From: Capitella teleta
Taxonomy: Eukaryota; Annelida; Polychaeta; Capitellidae
DNA length: 64,000 nucleotides
Direction: 5' to 3'
Assembly: GCA_000328365.1 (NCBI GenBank)
Contig: KB294357.1
Coordinates: forward strand, 267,499-331,498
In this document: positions 25,195 through 55,739 of the stretch, piece by piece
How positions within the stretch are numbered: position 1 is the first letter of the stretch
How the letters are laid out: the number at the start of each line of letters is the position of its first letter
The notes under the pieces: generated by a model
The model's input: the letters and a program-made list of their open reading frames with translations, nothing else
The model's database searches: none
Told to the model about the DNA's origin: nothing
Made by a program: the position numbers and the translations under genes

Positions 25195-25614
25195 TTAAAG
25201 AGGACCTCTGTTCATTTCGGAGCCTTTTTAGATCGGTTCTGTGGGCTTTATTGAGCGACGAGAGACCGTTTTTGGAAAATTTGGTTAACTGTGAATGATA
25301 TTCAAGACAAATTAAAACACGAATTTCCTGCTCAAGCAGAATAGCTTGAAACGAGAGTGCGAGATTTCTTTTATGAGAACTGCTGAAAGATCTGCTTACT
25401 CGACGGCTCCCATTGTTAACAATGAATATGAGAATTACTTTTATGCCGTCACGACGGTATGAAATCGAACGCGAGAAGAAAGTGATATTTTAAACCTCTT
25501 AAATTCGATGTATCTAGGAATAACAATATGTCAGTCAAAAGGCGTATTTGTCTTTTGGGGTGCATCCTCTACTATCCGTTACTAGTTCAAACCAAACCAA
25601 ACCAAACTCTTTAA
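25195..25614 (+). mobile_element. TTAA-flanked MITE copy C
   Basis: TTAA-AGAGGACCTCTG opens the copy and ACTCTTTAA closes it. The right terminal repeat is partly overwritten by AAACC repeats. The interior is closely similar to the copy at 59271. Confidence 0.8.
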
Positions 25615-26849
25615 GGATTTCATGTTTTTCAATTGACAACCAAGAAGTTAGGATAGGATATGAACTTATTCATGAATGCATGCATGCTATATTTAGTTTG
25701 ATTTAGGGTCACATTATTATGCATCAATACATTCATTGGGTGGTTCCTTAGGCCGCAAGGACCTTTGGACACGTGGTCGGAGCCACCCATAGAACAATTC
25801 TAATGATTGTTACTTTTGTTGACGGTTCACGAGATGGGCATTTGTTTTCTTATGAAGAAGCGATGGCTCATCTCCATATCTATGGTTTTGGACGGATACA
25901 TAATGCAGTAACAATAGTGACCTTGACCGATACATTGAAATAGACACCTAAACAGGGGATTCTACAGAACGGTGTGTGCTTTTCTAGGAAAATAGGTTTC
26001 CTATGCGCGCGTACAAGGCTGATATCCACAGAAATTCTAAGAAACTAGTAATATGTGGCTCGTTGTTTGGTTTTTGTCTTTCTTAGAAATGTTTGTAATA
26101 ACTTTATGATATAATTGGCGTTTCCTTGAGCTTCATATATGACCGGTAAACAAATATCCACAGCATTTGGTTCAATTTGGATGGAAACAATTCTCACGTG
26201 AAAAACAAATAAGGCGATATAGGCTTAATTATGAGCAGAATACATAACCATTGACCAATAACAAGGACACATATTAATTAATGACCTCATGTTCCACCAT
26301 GGGTTGTATTGAAGTTGTTGCACAAGAAGCTTGGATTCAAATACCAAATATTATTTTAATATAATATTATATAAATAATTATTAAAATAATTATTATACA
26401 AAGAATGTTTAGCAATTATAATAGCAATTGAGAATTGTTAAACTATAATTATGAATATAACATGGAAAATAAAATGAAAGAACATTGTAATTAAATCAGA
26501 ATTGAGAGCAGCTAGGGCTGACAAAAAAGCGGGTTGCATATCGTTGAAGTTCTTACTTAACACTGAATAAAGGGTGCCCTACCCGGGAGTAATCCACCGC
26601 CCAATATCCTGGACATGTAGATTTAAGGTAGTCTGACAAAGATCCACCAAGTGGCACATCCTGTAGAGAAGGAGTCACCCTCACCAGATGATCTGTCATG
26701 GGATGTGTTACGCGCAATTTGGAGGTAGTCTTCTTAGGAGTTATTCCCTTCCATATTGACCTCAAGGGTAAGCTTCTCCAGGCAAACAATGAGTGCCACA
26801 ATACAATGAGTGCTGAAAATAATTATTGCATAACATTACTCAAATGGGA

Positions 26850-29400
26850 CAAGATCGAAGTAAGCTTGCGAGAAAGTTAAAACGAATCGAAGCAATGTTC
26901 TGGAGTAATTTTTGCAAGGGGATCGGGCAGGAAATACATGACACACAGGCTTCAGGCGATTTACCGACACGATGGCTTCTTTACCTTTAATAAGGATGGT
27001 GAAAGTCTTATCATCATGTTTCAACAGCTGGGATGGTCCTTGGTAGGGCGCTGGAGTGGCTTGCGGTGACTATCCACCCTAAGGTAGACGTATGTGCAAC
27101 ACTGCAGCCAGCGCACGTAGATTTGTTGAGGAAGGTACCCCGTGATCAGGTGTCGGCGTTCGACCACGAATGAAGGCAATAGAACCCTTGGCGACACATT
27201 CCCCTGGAACCACCGGGAAATGTCGGAAAACGAGATCAACAGAAGAAGCCTGTAGTTTTTTGTTTTTTGTTTTTTTTTTTTTTTGGGGTTTTTTTTTTTT
27301 TTGGGGGGGGGGGGCTGTTCTCAGTCTAAGGAGCATGCACCCAAAAGGAGTTTATTCATCCAGTTAGGGTCTTGAAGACGAGCGGGAAGGGACGACTTAC
27401 GAGATCGATGAAACCTCTCTAGTCCATTTGCTTATGAATGGTAAGCTGTGGTACAGTGGAGGGTCACGCCAAGTGAGATGGAAATGTTCTGCCACAAATG
27501 GGAGGTGAACAAAAGATTCACGATCGGATGTGATATGCAGCGGAATGCTGAACTGGGATATCCAGTGGCATATGAAGGCCTGCGAACAAGTGGCGGAGGT
27601 CAGTGATTGCGGTACACTAAACCTATCCGTACAAGACTTCTTTGCATCAGAGAACTGCTGGTAATCTATGCCGAGTGTAACACTGTTGATGGGGATCCTG
27701 AAAAGGCAATCTGCTAACACGTTAGATGATCCATCACGGTGCTGGATGCGACTGATGTATTTGCTTATGACAGAAAGATATCGTTGCTGGCATGATGACC
27801 AGGAATCTGCCTTCTTGTGGAGGGCTTGAATCAATCGCTTGTGGTCAGTTAGAAGAACACAGTCTCGGCCCTCAATGAGCAGAAGGAAATGTCGCACAGC
27901 AAGGTATGCTTCTAAGAGCTCCTTATCAAACGCACTGTATGCTTGTTGAGCCTGCAGAAGATGCTGAAGTAAGCGATGGGCTGCCAAATGCATGGGCATC
28001 ATGCAGGGAGTGAGCAAGTAAAGCTGACTCTGTGAGATGTGATTTGGCATTATCAAAAGCACCAGTCGTAACGTCCGACCAATGAGGGGATCAAGAAGCT
28101 GATGAACCTTTCAATGCAACATGAAGAGGTTGAAGGTGAGATGCAGCACCCCGAACAAACCGATGGTAGTAGTTGAACATCCCAAGGAATCGCTGTAACT
28201 CTTTCAAATTCTTTGGATGAGGTTATTGTTGGATGGCCTTCACTTTCTCAGGTAGGGGTGCACATCCACGGGTGATAACTCTATGTCCAAGAAATTCCAA
28301 TGATAAGGTTCCAAAAACCCATTTTTTAGCACGCTCAATGAGGCCATAATCCTTTAATCGTTGGCCGATCGTTCCATAATGGCAAAGAGAAATTGAAGAA
28401 ACAGGTGAAGTATCACACACAATTGCCGAAAATGAAGACGAATCGATCAGGCGACTGTTACGTTACACATATCCACAAATAGACGGTGTCAGTGAAGGAA
28501 GTCAGAGCCCAAGAGGGGACTTTGCACATCAGCAATGATCACACGAGCTGGGAACTTCTACCACCAAAGGACAAAGTTGTTTGAATCTCTCCATAAGTTT
28601 TTAATACTGTCCCATTAACAGCGTGAAGAGGTGGAAATCTTGATGCGAGGCTTCGAGGTTGCTCACGGTCGAGTTGGGAGGCGGGTATAACTGTTACCTG
28701 CACCCCGGTGTCCATCAGGAAAACCCGTCGAGTCGCACTGTTGGTCAACAGAAGCTGTTAATTGCGGGCGGGGGATCTCGACACTTAGCGTTGCCGAGAC
28801 CCCCGTGATTTGTTTCCCTGGTCCCATGAGCACGTTTCCCTGGTCCCATGAGCACGTTTCCCTGGTCCCATGAGCACGTTTCCCTGGTCCCATGAGCACG
28901 TTTCCCTGGTCCCATGAGCACGTTTCCCTGATCCCATGAGCACGTTTCCCTGGTCCCATGAGCACGTTTCCCTGGTCCCATGAGCACGTTTCCCTGATCC
29001 CATGAGCACGTTTCCCTGATCCCATGAGCACGTTTCCCTGGTCCCATGAGCACGTTTCCCTGGTCCCATGAGCACGTTTCCCTGGTCCCATGAGCACGAA
29101 AAGAGGCATTGGATTCTAAGACTCGATGATAATAACAGAGTCTCTGATCCTTACTTCCGGATCTGGAGGCATCGATCTCGCCAGATGTGTACCTCGTCGG
29201 CAGAATAAACGTTGACTGGTGTCGCTGCGGCAGATGAAAATGTCATCAGCTTCATAGGTGAGTTCTCGCAGGTCTGTAGAGTTAGCTAGTACACGCTGGA
29301 CATGCATAGGTAGCTGTCGCAGGAAAAGGTTATTGAAGAGGTAACAAAGGGGGTGTTTGCTATTCAGCCGAAGCATTGTATCCATTAGCTTGCTGGGTTT
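26850..29400 (-). mobile_element. Fossil Ty3/gypsy-type retrotransposon, broken
   Basis: On the minus strand the parts occur in family order: a gag-like piece (29385-29116), an aspartic protease region with DTG (about 28750-28540), the end of the reverse transcriptase (about 28420-28220), RNase H (about 28060-27700), and integrase with its C-terminal part (about 27690-26850). No terminal repeats were found. The copy is incomplete and interrupted in at least five places, so it is an old, inactive insertion. A 22-bp tandem array lies between the gag and protease parts. Confidence 0.8.
28812..29098. repeat. 22-bp minisatellite, 13 copies
   Basis: About 13 direct copies of a unit containing CCCATGAGCACGTTTCCCTG, most with GG and a few with GA before TCCCATG. 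The copies are nearly identical, so the array expanded or homogenised recently relative to the fossil around it. It lies inside the gypsy-type element. Confidence 0.95.
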
Positions 29401-31905
29401 CTTGTCTCAAATATCAGTGATGTAAATAAAACACATGTGCAATATATACAATATCATAGGGATCATCAGAGGCTCAAATTAACGCGTCCGGGTCCCTTTA
29501 ACATGTGAACGTTGATACTCTTTTTCACTCACATGACGGTCCACAACAAAAACAATTTGTGTGTTGTACAATTGAATTTTTTTGAGTACCTTAAATATGC
29601 ACATACACTAATTTAGTGCATTATTTTGCATTAAACAAATATATTCTCAAAGTTATACTTTAATTACGTTCATTTGCCCCACCAGGCTGTGTATTTGGTC
29701 CCCCTGATTTGCCGGGCCCCTAGGTCGATAATTGTATACGGTCCCTCACAGTCAAATATCAAACTATGATAAATAAGATACATGGACATGCCACACAATT
29801 GAGATTTTAAGATGTAAAGACGAAAACGGAATACCAGTGCTGCAATCGTCACTGTACTGACCAGTGCTCAAGCGCCAGAACTGCAATAAATGAGGATCAC
29901 ACGAAATCGTGTTAAATACAATTGCGACAAATAAATCTCCCATTTCTGTGATATGAAAGCGCCAATATCTACTACTGTGCAGCTGCAAGATTCGTTTAAA
30001 GTATGAAAGGGTATCAACGTCGCACGCCTTGCTAATATACCGTTAATATATTATATCGTAAATACCCGAGATCTTTCGGACAATAAATGAAGTCACTGTG
30101 CGAATAGTATGGTTTCAAAACGTTAAATGAAAGAATATTTCAGTGGTCTGGGTCACGCGTGGTATTATTTCTTCTGTGTTCCGTGTATTCTGAGATCTCA
30201 GATATGATTTTTTATTTCAATATCAGCTATCAGCATTTGACTTGCTTCTTCATTTCTGTTTTAGTGTGGCTTTTCTGATCAAATCTTGCCCCGAGGTTTT
30301 TACGCATTTTCCACAAATCGATTTTCATCATATGCTGGTGGTTGATATTATGCAATCACAATGGAAACTGCTGATCAGACATAAAATATATTATTATAAA
30401 ATAATATGCCAAACGTTTTTCTCTTATCTTGCATGGTTATTGCACTTCGACCTGTTTAGTGAAACTTTCTCGAAAAAAATAAAAAAAATAAAATAAAAAA
30501 ATAAAACCCACAGTGCAATTGAAAAGCATTTAAAATTGTTAGCATGGAGAGGAATACTTTTGGTCCGCTCAGTATATGTCTGTGGGGCGATTCGTGGGTT
30601 TATATCATCCTCAAGTATCATGTGACATGATGTGTTTGCCTTGGAAGTTTGTCATAGGCACAGAATACATCTTCCTCGGTATGCAATCCATGAGCGGTCT
30701 CATAGGGGCGATCTGTTCGACGCGACCACGCCCTTTCTGCGCAATGATGTCAATGGTGCATTGAAGTTATCGAGTGAGAGATGCGATTGCTTTATCATGG
30801 CTGCGTTGTCCATGACGGACTTAACAATACAGTTTATTCTACATTCTTGTCTGAATCTGAATTTATATCACATAATATAATCATGTAATTGTACTCCTGG
30901 TCTAGGTCCAATCAAGGGGTTCGCATACAATCACATTTTTTTTTCATTCGTGTAATGTAGCACCTGATTAAAATTACGGTGTTTAACCCGTTATTATTAA
31001 TACATGCCAGTCACAAATAAGGTCTCGAAATGATGTCAACGCACACAGCAGAACGAATAATTAGGTAGAATTAGTTCATGGATACTAATAAAATATATTG
31101 CATTGAACGTCATGTGATACGTCCCTTTTGTCTGAGTGCATATAGCATGGAGCGGAACAGCACTGCGGCTATTTAGCAGCTGCAATGAATAATGCACACA
31201 TCTCGACTTGTGCATCGCTCCATAATGCCATTATAAGGCACTATAGCACAAGGACTGTGGCCCTAGTGTCTATCAAAAGTGGCCTAGGGGTGAACATTAA
31301 CAACTAATGTTCCACGGTGGCATGCTTCATAGTACTTCATCGTGACCTATGGAGTGTGCTGGGCCAATGGACCATACTTTCTGATGTTTCAAATGCGAGC
31401 AAAGACAATGCGAAGTTCAGATAGAAAGTGTCGTGATGTCGTGTTCTCCTGAGGTGAGTGCCGACCTCAGGTGTTCTCAGGTGTACTCGATCAACCGGAT
31501 CTTCATGCATATGGCATTACACCCATGTGACATCGACGCTTTCAACTCGCTCCACACTGTCAGTGACTGTTTTATGCATGTCCGTAATTGTCGTCAGCAT
31601 GCTATATCGGTGACACGGTCATCCAAAATGCAAACCCCGACTGCTCATCATTGATTTGAGACTTGTCTGTGGTCTGCTCTTAGTTCCACAAGTATTTATA
31701 CCTTTGTCGTATAATCTTTTAATTGCGTAAAGCCTGCTAGCCCCACACTGTTCGCACGCATGTGTCTCTTCCTCTCGCAGCTGTAGCGTTGCCACCGTGC
31801 GTCTCAGTCTGGCTTTATATGCACGGTAACGGGAACACCGCCCCATCAAGCTCCCAACTTGTTTATAAGCCATGAGGGGAGTCGTACAGACCGGTAGTTG
31901 TCGCA
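29401..31905. other. Gene-free stretch upstream of guanylyl cyclase
   Basis: No coding exons seen. It holds a Tc1/mariner-like terminal relic (30534-30574) and A-rich runs near 30475. The reverse open frame at 31619-31906 and the forward one at 31433 have no motifs. A TTTATAT at 31814-31820 could serve as the cyclase TATA element. Confidence 0.4.
30534..30574 (-). repeat. Tc1/mariner-like terminal relic
   Basis: ACTTTTGGTCCGCTCAGTAT preceded by CATGGAG, as at 1372-1412. Confidence 0.35.
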
Positions 31906-49710
<17,805 letters not shown>

Positions 49711-50255
49711 ATGTGGAGTACACGAATTTCTTCGAAGTGTCATACATATTTATTTTCTGCTGGAAAATATAATTTATTTATAATAATTGTTCATTGTTTT
49801 AGCGGCAGGGTTGGATAAATGTACGCATGATGTTGGCGTGGTCTAAACATCCTTTTATTATTGCTGCGTTCTTTGGTTAGAATACTTTCCCTGGGAACTT
49901 TTTTTTTTAGTAGCGTTTAAGTTTCCTCCTGAATGGACATAAGACAATATAAAATGGATCCAGAGTAGGATTATTACATTGTCCAAAGATCTTCAATTCT
50001 GCGTAATCTCCCTCTGGGTCCATTATTATTCCAGGTATAATGTTGTATTACTCAGATGCAGAAATCAAACATATTACACTGATTTAGTATTTTTGTCAGC
50101 TCAACTTTTATTGTTCCCTTCTACTCATCCTTGCTCAAGTTTCATTATGCATAATCACCGTGTGTCATTATTTGATAAATGAAAAGTTTATTGCAATGTC
50201 CGACTTTCTTATTATGGTTTAATTTCCGCATTACACCGTATATCTACGTATTGTA

Positions 50256-50343
50256 ATTCTAAGGAGGACCTCTCTTTTTTTTCGGAACTTTTTTAGATCG
50301 AATCTATGGTCTTTTTGGAGTGACAAGCTAAAGACCATTTTTG

Positions 50344-50376
<33 letters not shown>

Positions 50377-50395
50377 AACTGTGAATCTCAAAATG
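50256..50395 (+). mobile_element. TTAA-MITE copy G, left part only, with poly(A) expansion
   Basis: Starts AGGAGGACCTCTC and follows the family to GTCAACTGTGAAT. A run of about 29 A sits at the internal A-tract (50345-50373). The rest of the element is missing. Confidence 0.6.
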
Positions 50396-50716
50396 AAGTA
50401 AAGGGGTATAATTTGAAACCATGATCAGAACTAAATTACAACGCCTGTAGTTATAGGGAGTTTTGGAAATTTAGGCATAGATATGAAAACCAGCTTTTTA
50501 TTATATACCAGATAAGACGTGGCTCCAGAAAAGTGCCTATCTCGTATAACACCAACTTTATGGTTGCATTTAAGAAATTCGAGAACCACATCAATTTACA
50601 CATCTTCAAAACATTGTCCTTTTTCGGCAAACGTAGACTCGAAATGAATTAACTCACAATATTATGTATATTAAATGCACACGAACATCGGATATCGTGT
50701 ACAGATCACGGGAATA

Positions 50717-51391
50717 TGATAGGCTAATAAACGAACATTTTGACCCGGACAAAACTGCAACAGAAATTATTCCTGGTGCAATGTGTTGGATGGGGGTCCA
50801 AGATTCCCCCACAAAAAATCAGAGTGAATCTTAGGGAGGCGTTTTTAGTAATTAGCCAATTAGTTCCCAAAATTAATCAATTTTGAATTTAGTCCGAAAT
50901 ATGAAATATGAGCTATTTGGTCAGTACAAATTCAGATAATAATTAACTAAATACGCCTAATTAATTCATATGTCAACCAAAAACACTTGCAATTCTATAT
51001 CACCATCATTTCCCAACCTAGCTCATCAAGACCTTTAATTTGAGGTATCGTATAACATGCTTTGGCGCACTTTTAGAGTTGACGCTTGAGTTAAGTAATT
51101 GCTAATAATTAACTTATTTGGGACCCGGAAACCTTCAAAGGTACTGGATTTCACTCGCACTCAAAGAGATCTTCAATTTGAGGTATAATAATGCATATTT
51201 CGGACTAGTTTCAAAATTAATTAATTTTAGGAACTAATTGGCTAATTATTCAAAACGCCTCCCTAGGATTCGCTCTGATTTTTTGTGGGGGAATCTTGGA
51301 CCCCTACCTAGCACTTTGCAGCATGTATACTTTCTGTTGCAGTTTTGCCCGGGTACCCCCCTTTTTAGAGCTAGATTTACTAGCCTATGAA
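50717..51391. mobile_element. Long-terminal-inverted-repeat foldback element, about 675 bp
   Basis: The left arm from ATAGGCTAATAAA (50718) through GACCCGGACAAAACTGCAAC and the CCAAGATTCCCCCACAAAAA block is matched by the reverse strand of the right arm, ending at TTTACTAGCCTAT (51390). Arms are about 170-200 bp. No open frame. Confidence 0.8.
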
Positions 51392-51489
51392 GTGAAATGC
51401 GGGCCACAAATCCTCATGCGTCAACCGTTGCCAACTTTATCCATTCGTCCACTCAAATATCACAGACTTTAGCTTCGGAGCACCAAAAA

Positions 51490-51570
51490 CTTATTATAAT
51501 TTATTATTTTTTATTATTTTTTATTATTTTTTATTATTTTTTTATTTTTTTTGGGTGGGGGGGGGGGGGG
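51490..51570. repeat. T-rich tandem repeat and G-run
   Basis: About five units of a TTATTATTTT-type repeat, then T and G homopolymers. Confidence 0.85.
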
Positions 51571-52366
51571 TAAAATTGAACCTGGTTTAATCACTTCTGT
51601 TTTGTTACACAATTTTTCGCAATTTGCGGATGCTCAAAATACGGTACCGGAGATTCGGAATAACCATTCTTCCAAATTGGGAAGATATGCCAATGTCCTA
51701 ATTAACTGGTACAAAATAGGAAGCTGGTCTCTAAATCTGTGGATTTGGGTTGCAGTTATAGTGAAATGCAGTCATAAATCATTATGAAATGTCATAATGA
51801 GAGGTTTAAATGTCCCGAGGGAATTTCCGAGAGCGATTTAATTCAATTTTTTTGAGCGGTGAGTATTGCAATACATGTAATTGACACTTTGAGGCTTGTA
51901 TTAAGCTATTATGATATTCTTTGTGACGCCTTTAAAGCTATATCCCAGATTAAATTGCACTGAAAAATATCTGCGACCTCCTCGTACTGAGAACACACAA
52001 AGAAAAAAAACCAGGGGATAAAAAGAAAGACATGTTTAATCCATTTCCGATTGTCCTGACACAGCGTGCGATTACGTGACGCAATCTACCATGGATTGCG
52101 TTTTGCTTTATTTTTGGCGTGTATTATATTTTGACATTAAGTACTTTAAGTACGTACTATTATATACGGAACACCATATTGGATTTGGGCAGGTACGAAT
52201 CCATGGCTATGGGATTTCCAGGCTCATGTAAACATTAATCTTAACAGGTTCACAGGATCAAAAGTGGCTCAGTCCAGAAAATGTTGGCCCTTATTGAAAT
52301 CAGATCACATTACCAACAAGAGTAGCTAGCGCACACGCAAATTCAAATTTAGTTATAATCGTTGCT

Positions 52367-54615
52367 ATGGATACGACACCGAATCCTGACCATTTACCGC
52401 GGAGAACCAGTACGTTTCCGGATACGTCTAATACAACGGTGAGCGACGTTATAATTTGAAATCAAATTCTGAAGAAATCTAAAGTCTTGATTGGACGGTG
52501 ACAAGCTCGATCTCACAATTGGAAGTATAGACCTGTATTATAATATTATGTACGTTGGAGACTTCAAAACTTTTTCTCATTTGTATTAATGACTGACTTA
52601 ATTTATGAATATTTTCATACATTTCAGTCACAAGCAAATTTAACTCTTCCGTGGAAGTTTTCAAGGTTTAACCAAGTGAATTTCGCGATTTTGCTCATGA
52701 ACACTTCGATCACTATAATCCCTTCAACTGGGATGCAGTTATATTTAAGCTAGCTCCAGATTGGTAGAGGAGCAGTACCGACACTCTATATAATATATGC
52801 TACTGTTCAGACAACTATGATTAAGCCAGGGAAATAATTTTCGGGTTATGTTGGATTTATGCCATGAAAAAATGCTACTCCATTGTAAATTCTTCATTTC
52901 GTAGCCACACGCATGGCGAGTTTCATTTCATCTGGGTTTTATTGAGATATAATGTCGGTCTTGGGACACGTGGCATCTTTGCATAATAATAGGCACACAT
53001 ACAATACATTATGCATTTTTCATACCGAGTTCGTGCATGTGATATAATGATGACGTAGTATTAGTTTTGTGAGTCGCAGGAAGAAAGTTGTTGCATCCCT
53101 CGACACTTGGAATGTGCTGTCAATAGAGTATAACCAATCTAAACTTCCTCAATACGAATTTTCAATTCGTTTGTCTGTAACTAGACAAGGCGTCTCATAT
53201 TGGGTGGTGGGCCGAATGAGAACAAACTCCAAAGAAGGCTTTTGGGACTGGACCAGAAATACTCCCCCAACCTTCGCTCTTTGGAGAGGTTTCATGCAAC
53301 GGAGTGACGAGAATTTGCTTAGGTTTTGAAGTACATTGTATTATGGAAACATATTCAGAAACTATTTAGTTGATACACGAACATTACATGCATTAGCTTT
53401 ACTGTACTTTATTTAGTGCATCCCCATGTGTTACGGTGGATACCCATGGGACACGCGGGAAAAAAAATTGAAGTCGTTTACACAAGTAATATGTTGCCAG
53501 GCGTAGGCCTACGGGGTTGGGATGTGGGTGGGGTGGTGCAGTATTCACTCAATGCTAATGAAAACGAAGTTTTAGTTCAACTTTTGAGAGCATGCAGACT
53601 GAAAATGATTCATTTTAAAGACTGCATATCTGCGAAGATAGCCAAGCAGAGACGTCGACAGGAATGAAGTCGGCGAGACATTCAATAACACGATAGTACT
53701 AACGTCAAGATGAACAATGACAGATATAATGGATCAATGAGATCAGAGCTAGATCTATTTTACGGACATCTGTGTACGCAAGGGTGGATAGCAGGAATTC
53801 AAGAGTAAGGTCAGTGGAGGTTCGGTGGCCGGATGCAGGGCCCTCGGGGCTCGCGGCCACGAGATACCAAATCCGGATTTTATGTAATGTAATAGAGATA
53901 AGATAATGAGTGTGTTAATTGGGATGAACAATAAAGATGCCCTCACGAAGTGCATTGCAATCAAGAATAGGATGTGCTGCATTTGTCTCAGAAATACACA
54001 ATAATTTTCTGGATTAATCATAACACAGAAACGTGCTTTATCGCTGACTCAATGTCTTGGTTATCCCATAGGGCAAGGTCCGGAAATCCAAGAAAAACCC
54101 GAACGATTTGAACCTGGGCACAGGAGGCGTGGCTGAGCCGACTAGAAAATTCCAATCCCAGTCCAGAGGAAGGGATGGATCAATGTCATCAATGTCGGAA
54201 TTCAGAAATGCGCCCCAAGTCACACTGAAACCCACGTATAAGATGGAACCAGACAAGCAGGTAGCCGATAGGGAGGTATATAGAGCGGCGGATCCAGGGA
54301 CTCCTGGAAGGCCTTCTGGAATCCGAGAAATACGATCCGGAATCCGCTCCGGGTTTAAGTGTCACGGTGGCCAACGCGATCCGTAACGATTTGAAGAGCA
54401 TGGAGACGCCGCGTTACAAGCTTATCTGTCATGTGACCCTCGGTCAGAAAAGTGGTCAACACCTCGCAATGGCTTCTCGTTGTATTTGGAACGATAAATA
54501 CGATACATTTGCCTCGACGACCTTTCAGAACTCGACACTTTTTGCAGCGGCGACGGTTTACATTGTTTCTTTGAGTGAAATGTTTGATTCGGAACATTTA
54601 TGTTTTATTATATAA
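52367..54615 (+). CDS. Tctex1-domain dynein light chain (DYNLT4/5-like), one frame problem
   Basis: Exon 1 is 52367-52438 (24 codons, MDTTPNPDHLPRRTSTFPDT). Exon 2 starts at 54072 in phase 0. The N-terminal tail contains GSMSSMSEFRNAP and TLKPTYKMEPDK, resembling the linker before the Tctex1 domain in human TCTEX1D1. The domain follows: ESEKYDPESAPGLSVTVANA, PRYKLICHVTLGQKSGQ, SRCIWNDKYDTFAS and FQNSTLFAAATVYIVSLSE, the conserved beta strands of the family. The frame before about 54260 differs by one base from the frame after about 54297. Either 54261-54297 is a 37-bp GT-AG intron (192 residues) or there is one extra base in helix 1 (204 residues, which aligns better in length with relatives). 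Such proteins bind dynein intermediate chains or ciliary partners. Confidence 0.8.
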
Positions 54616-54919
54616 CTAATAATTAAACTCGTACATTGCTGGTTATGTTATGCATCCACTAATTCAATAATATACTGTACTCGACAACAGCTTCAAATAT
54701 GGTTGTTTTCATAACCGATATATGCATGGAGTATTCATTCCCATAATTATATTTAATTTTGAATTTATGATATTGTTAATTTATGTGTTTTGTTCTTCTA
54801 TCGGATTCGTCATTATTGTTTATTTTTGTGTACAATTTTGTGAAAATATTTGTGTCTCTTCTTTCTTCTAAATTTTGTGCTTGTTTTTGTTCACGTTTTC
54901 ATTCACATGGGCACTCCTA

Positions 54920-55010
54920 TGATTATGCTTACCTATGAGGCCTATGATCGATTATACTTACCTATGAGGCCTATTATTATACTTACCTATGAGACCTATG
55001 ATTAAACCAG
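54920..55010. repeat. About 27-30-bp imperfect tandem repeat, three copies
   Basis: A unit around CTTACCTATGAGGCCTATGA repeats three times with small changes. Confidence 0.85.
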
Positions 55011-55162
55011 GGTTTGCCTTGTGTTCGCAAATTAAGACAGTTGCACATATTATAATATTTTCGACACAATCTTCAGGCATACTTTACATGTAAATTTATG
55101 TATGTATATTGTGAATTATAAATATAATTAGTTTCTATTTTTAAAAATAGAATCTAAAAAAA

Positions 55163-55392
55163 ATAATCCTATCACATAATATCACTCATTGATTAATCCT
55201 TTTATTTATCCAAAAATTAACTATCTGGAATTAATTGAAATTTTTTTCACTTAATCACAAAATTATTTTAACTTATGCGTGATTAGAATTCTAATCACGC
55301 ATAAGTTATAATAATTCCAGACAGTTAATTTTTAGATAAAAAAAAAAAAGAAGATTAATTATATAATCAGTGATATTATGTGATAGGATTAT
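55163..55392. mobile_element. Palindromic MITE, 230 bp
   Basis: The ends ATAATCCTATCACATAATAT and its reverse complement close the element. The two halves are inverted copies nearly throughout, with a perfect 36-bp palindrome at the centre (55271-55306, around GAATTC). Confidence 0.85.
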
Positions 55393-55439
55393 CGATGACA
55401 TTCATAGATGTAAACTATGATTATGCTAAGTCAAGGGGT

Positions 55440-55700
55440 GCTCCTCAAAAGGCAATATGGTGCAGCTCTACAATAGCTTTGTTCTTCCCCATTTTCAATA
55501 TATGGATGGTATCTCCAGCTGGGGTGCTGCAAGCGTCTCACATCTAAACTCAATTAATGTTCTCCAAAAGAAAGCACATAAACTATGTCTGGGTCTCCCT
55601 CGCAGATATAGTACTCCTCAACTTTTTTCAAATACCAAGGTTCTACCGATTGATAACTTATTTAAACTAAGTGATGTTCTGATTATCTATCCTGGGTTGG
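55440..55700 (+). mobile_element. LINE fragment, reverse transcriptase C-terminal region
   Basis: Encodes LYNSFVLPHFQYMDGISSWG, then NSINVLQKKAHKLCLGLPRR and LFSNTKVLPIDNLFKLSDVL. This is the LYxSLxxPHLxYxxxxWG, LQKRAxR and LxxLNILPIxxLF pattern common at the end of non-LTR reverse transcriptases. Flanking RT motifs are absent; a short dead piece. Confidence 0.75.
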
Positions 55701-55739
55701 CACCCTGTTGTACTTATATGTACATTGATGTTAACTAAT

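Larger units (their letters stand above)
19660..26550. other. Gene-poor stretch
   Basis: Holds the orphan ORF at 20653, an inverted-repeat pair at 24156/24492 with a SINE head between its arms, an A-rich microsatellite and MITE copy C. Other open frames (21076, 21562, 22166, 22602 and their reverse partners) are short and have no motifs. Confidence 0.5.
49711..52366. other. Space between guanylyl cyclase and the Tctex1 gene
   Basis: The start is probably cyclase 3' UTR, though no canonical AATAAA was seen close to the stop. MITE copy G, the foldback element at 50717 and a T-rich repeat fill most of the rest. No exons recognised. Confidence 0.45.

Noticed and set aside
28812-29098. Regularly repeated 22-bp units resembling a CRISPR array
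   Set aside because: The units are directly adjacent with no spacers, in an animal genome, inside a retroelement fossil. It is a minisatellite.
53069-53330. ORF with RRKKVVASLDTWNVLS as an internal exon of the Tctex1 gene
   Set aside because: Exon 1 (52438) joins 54072 in phase without it, and the sequence shows no family features.
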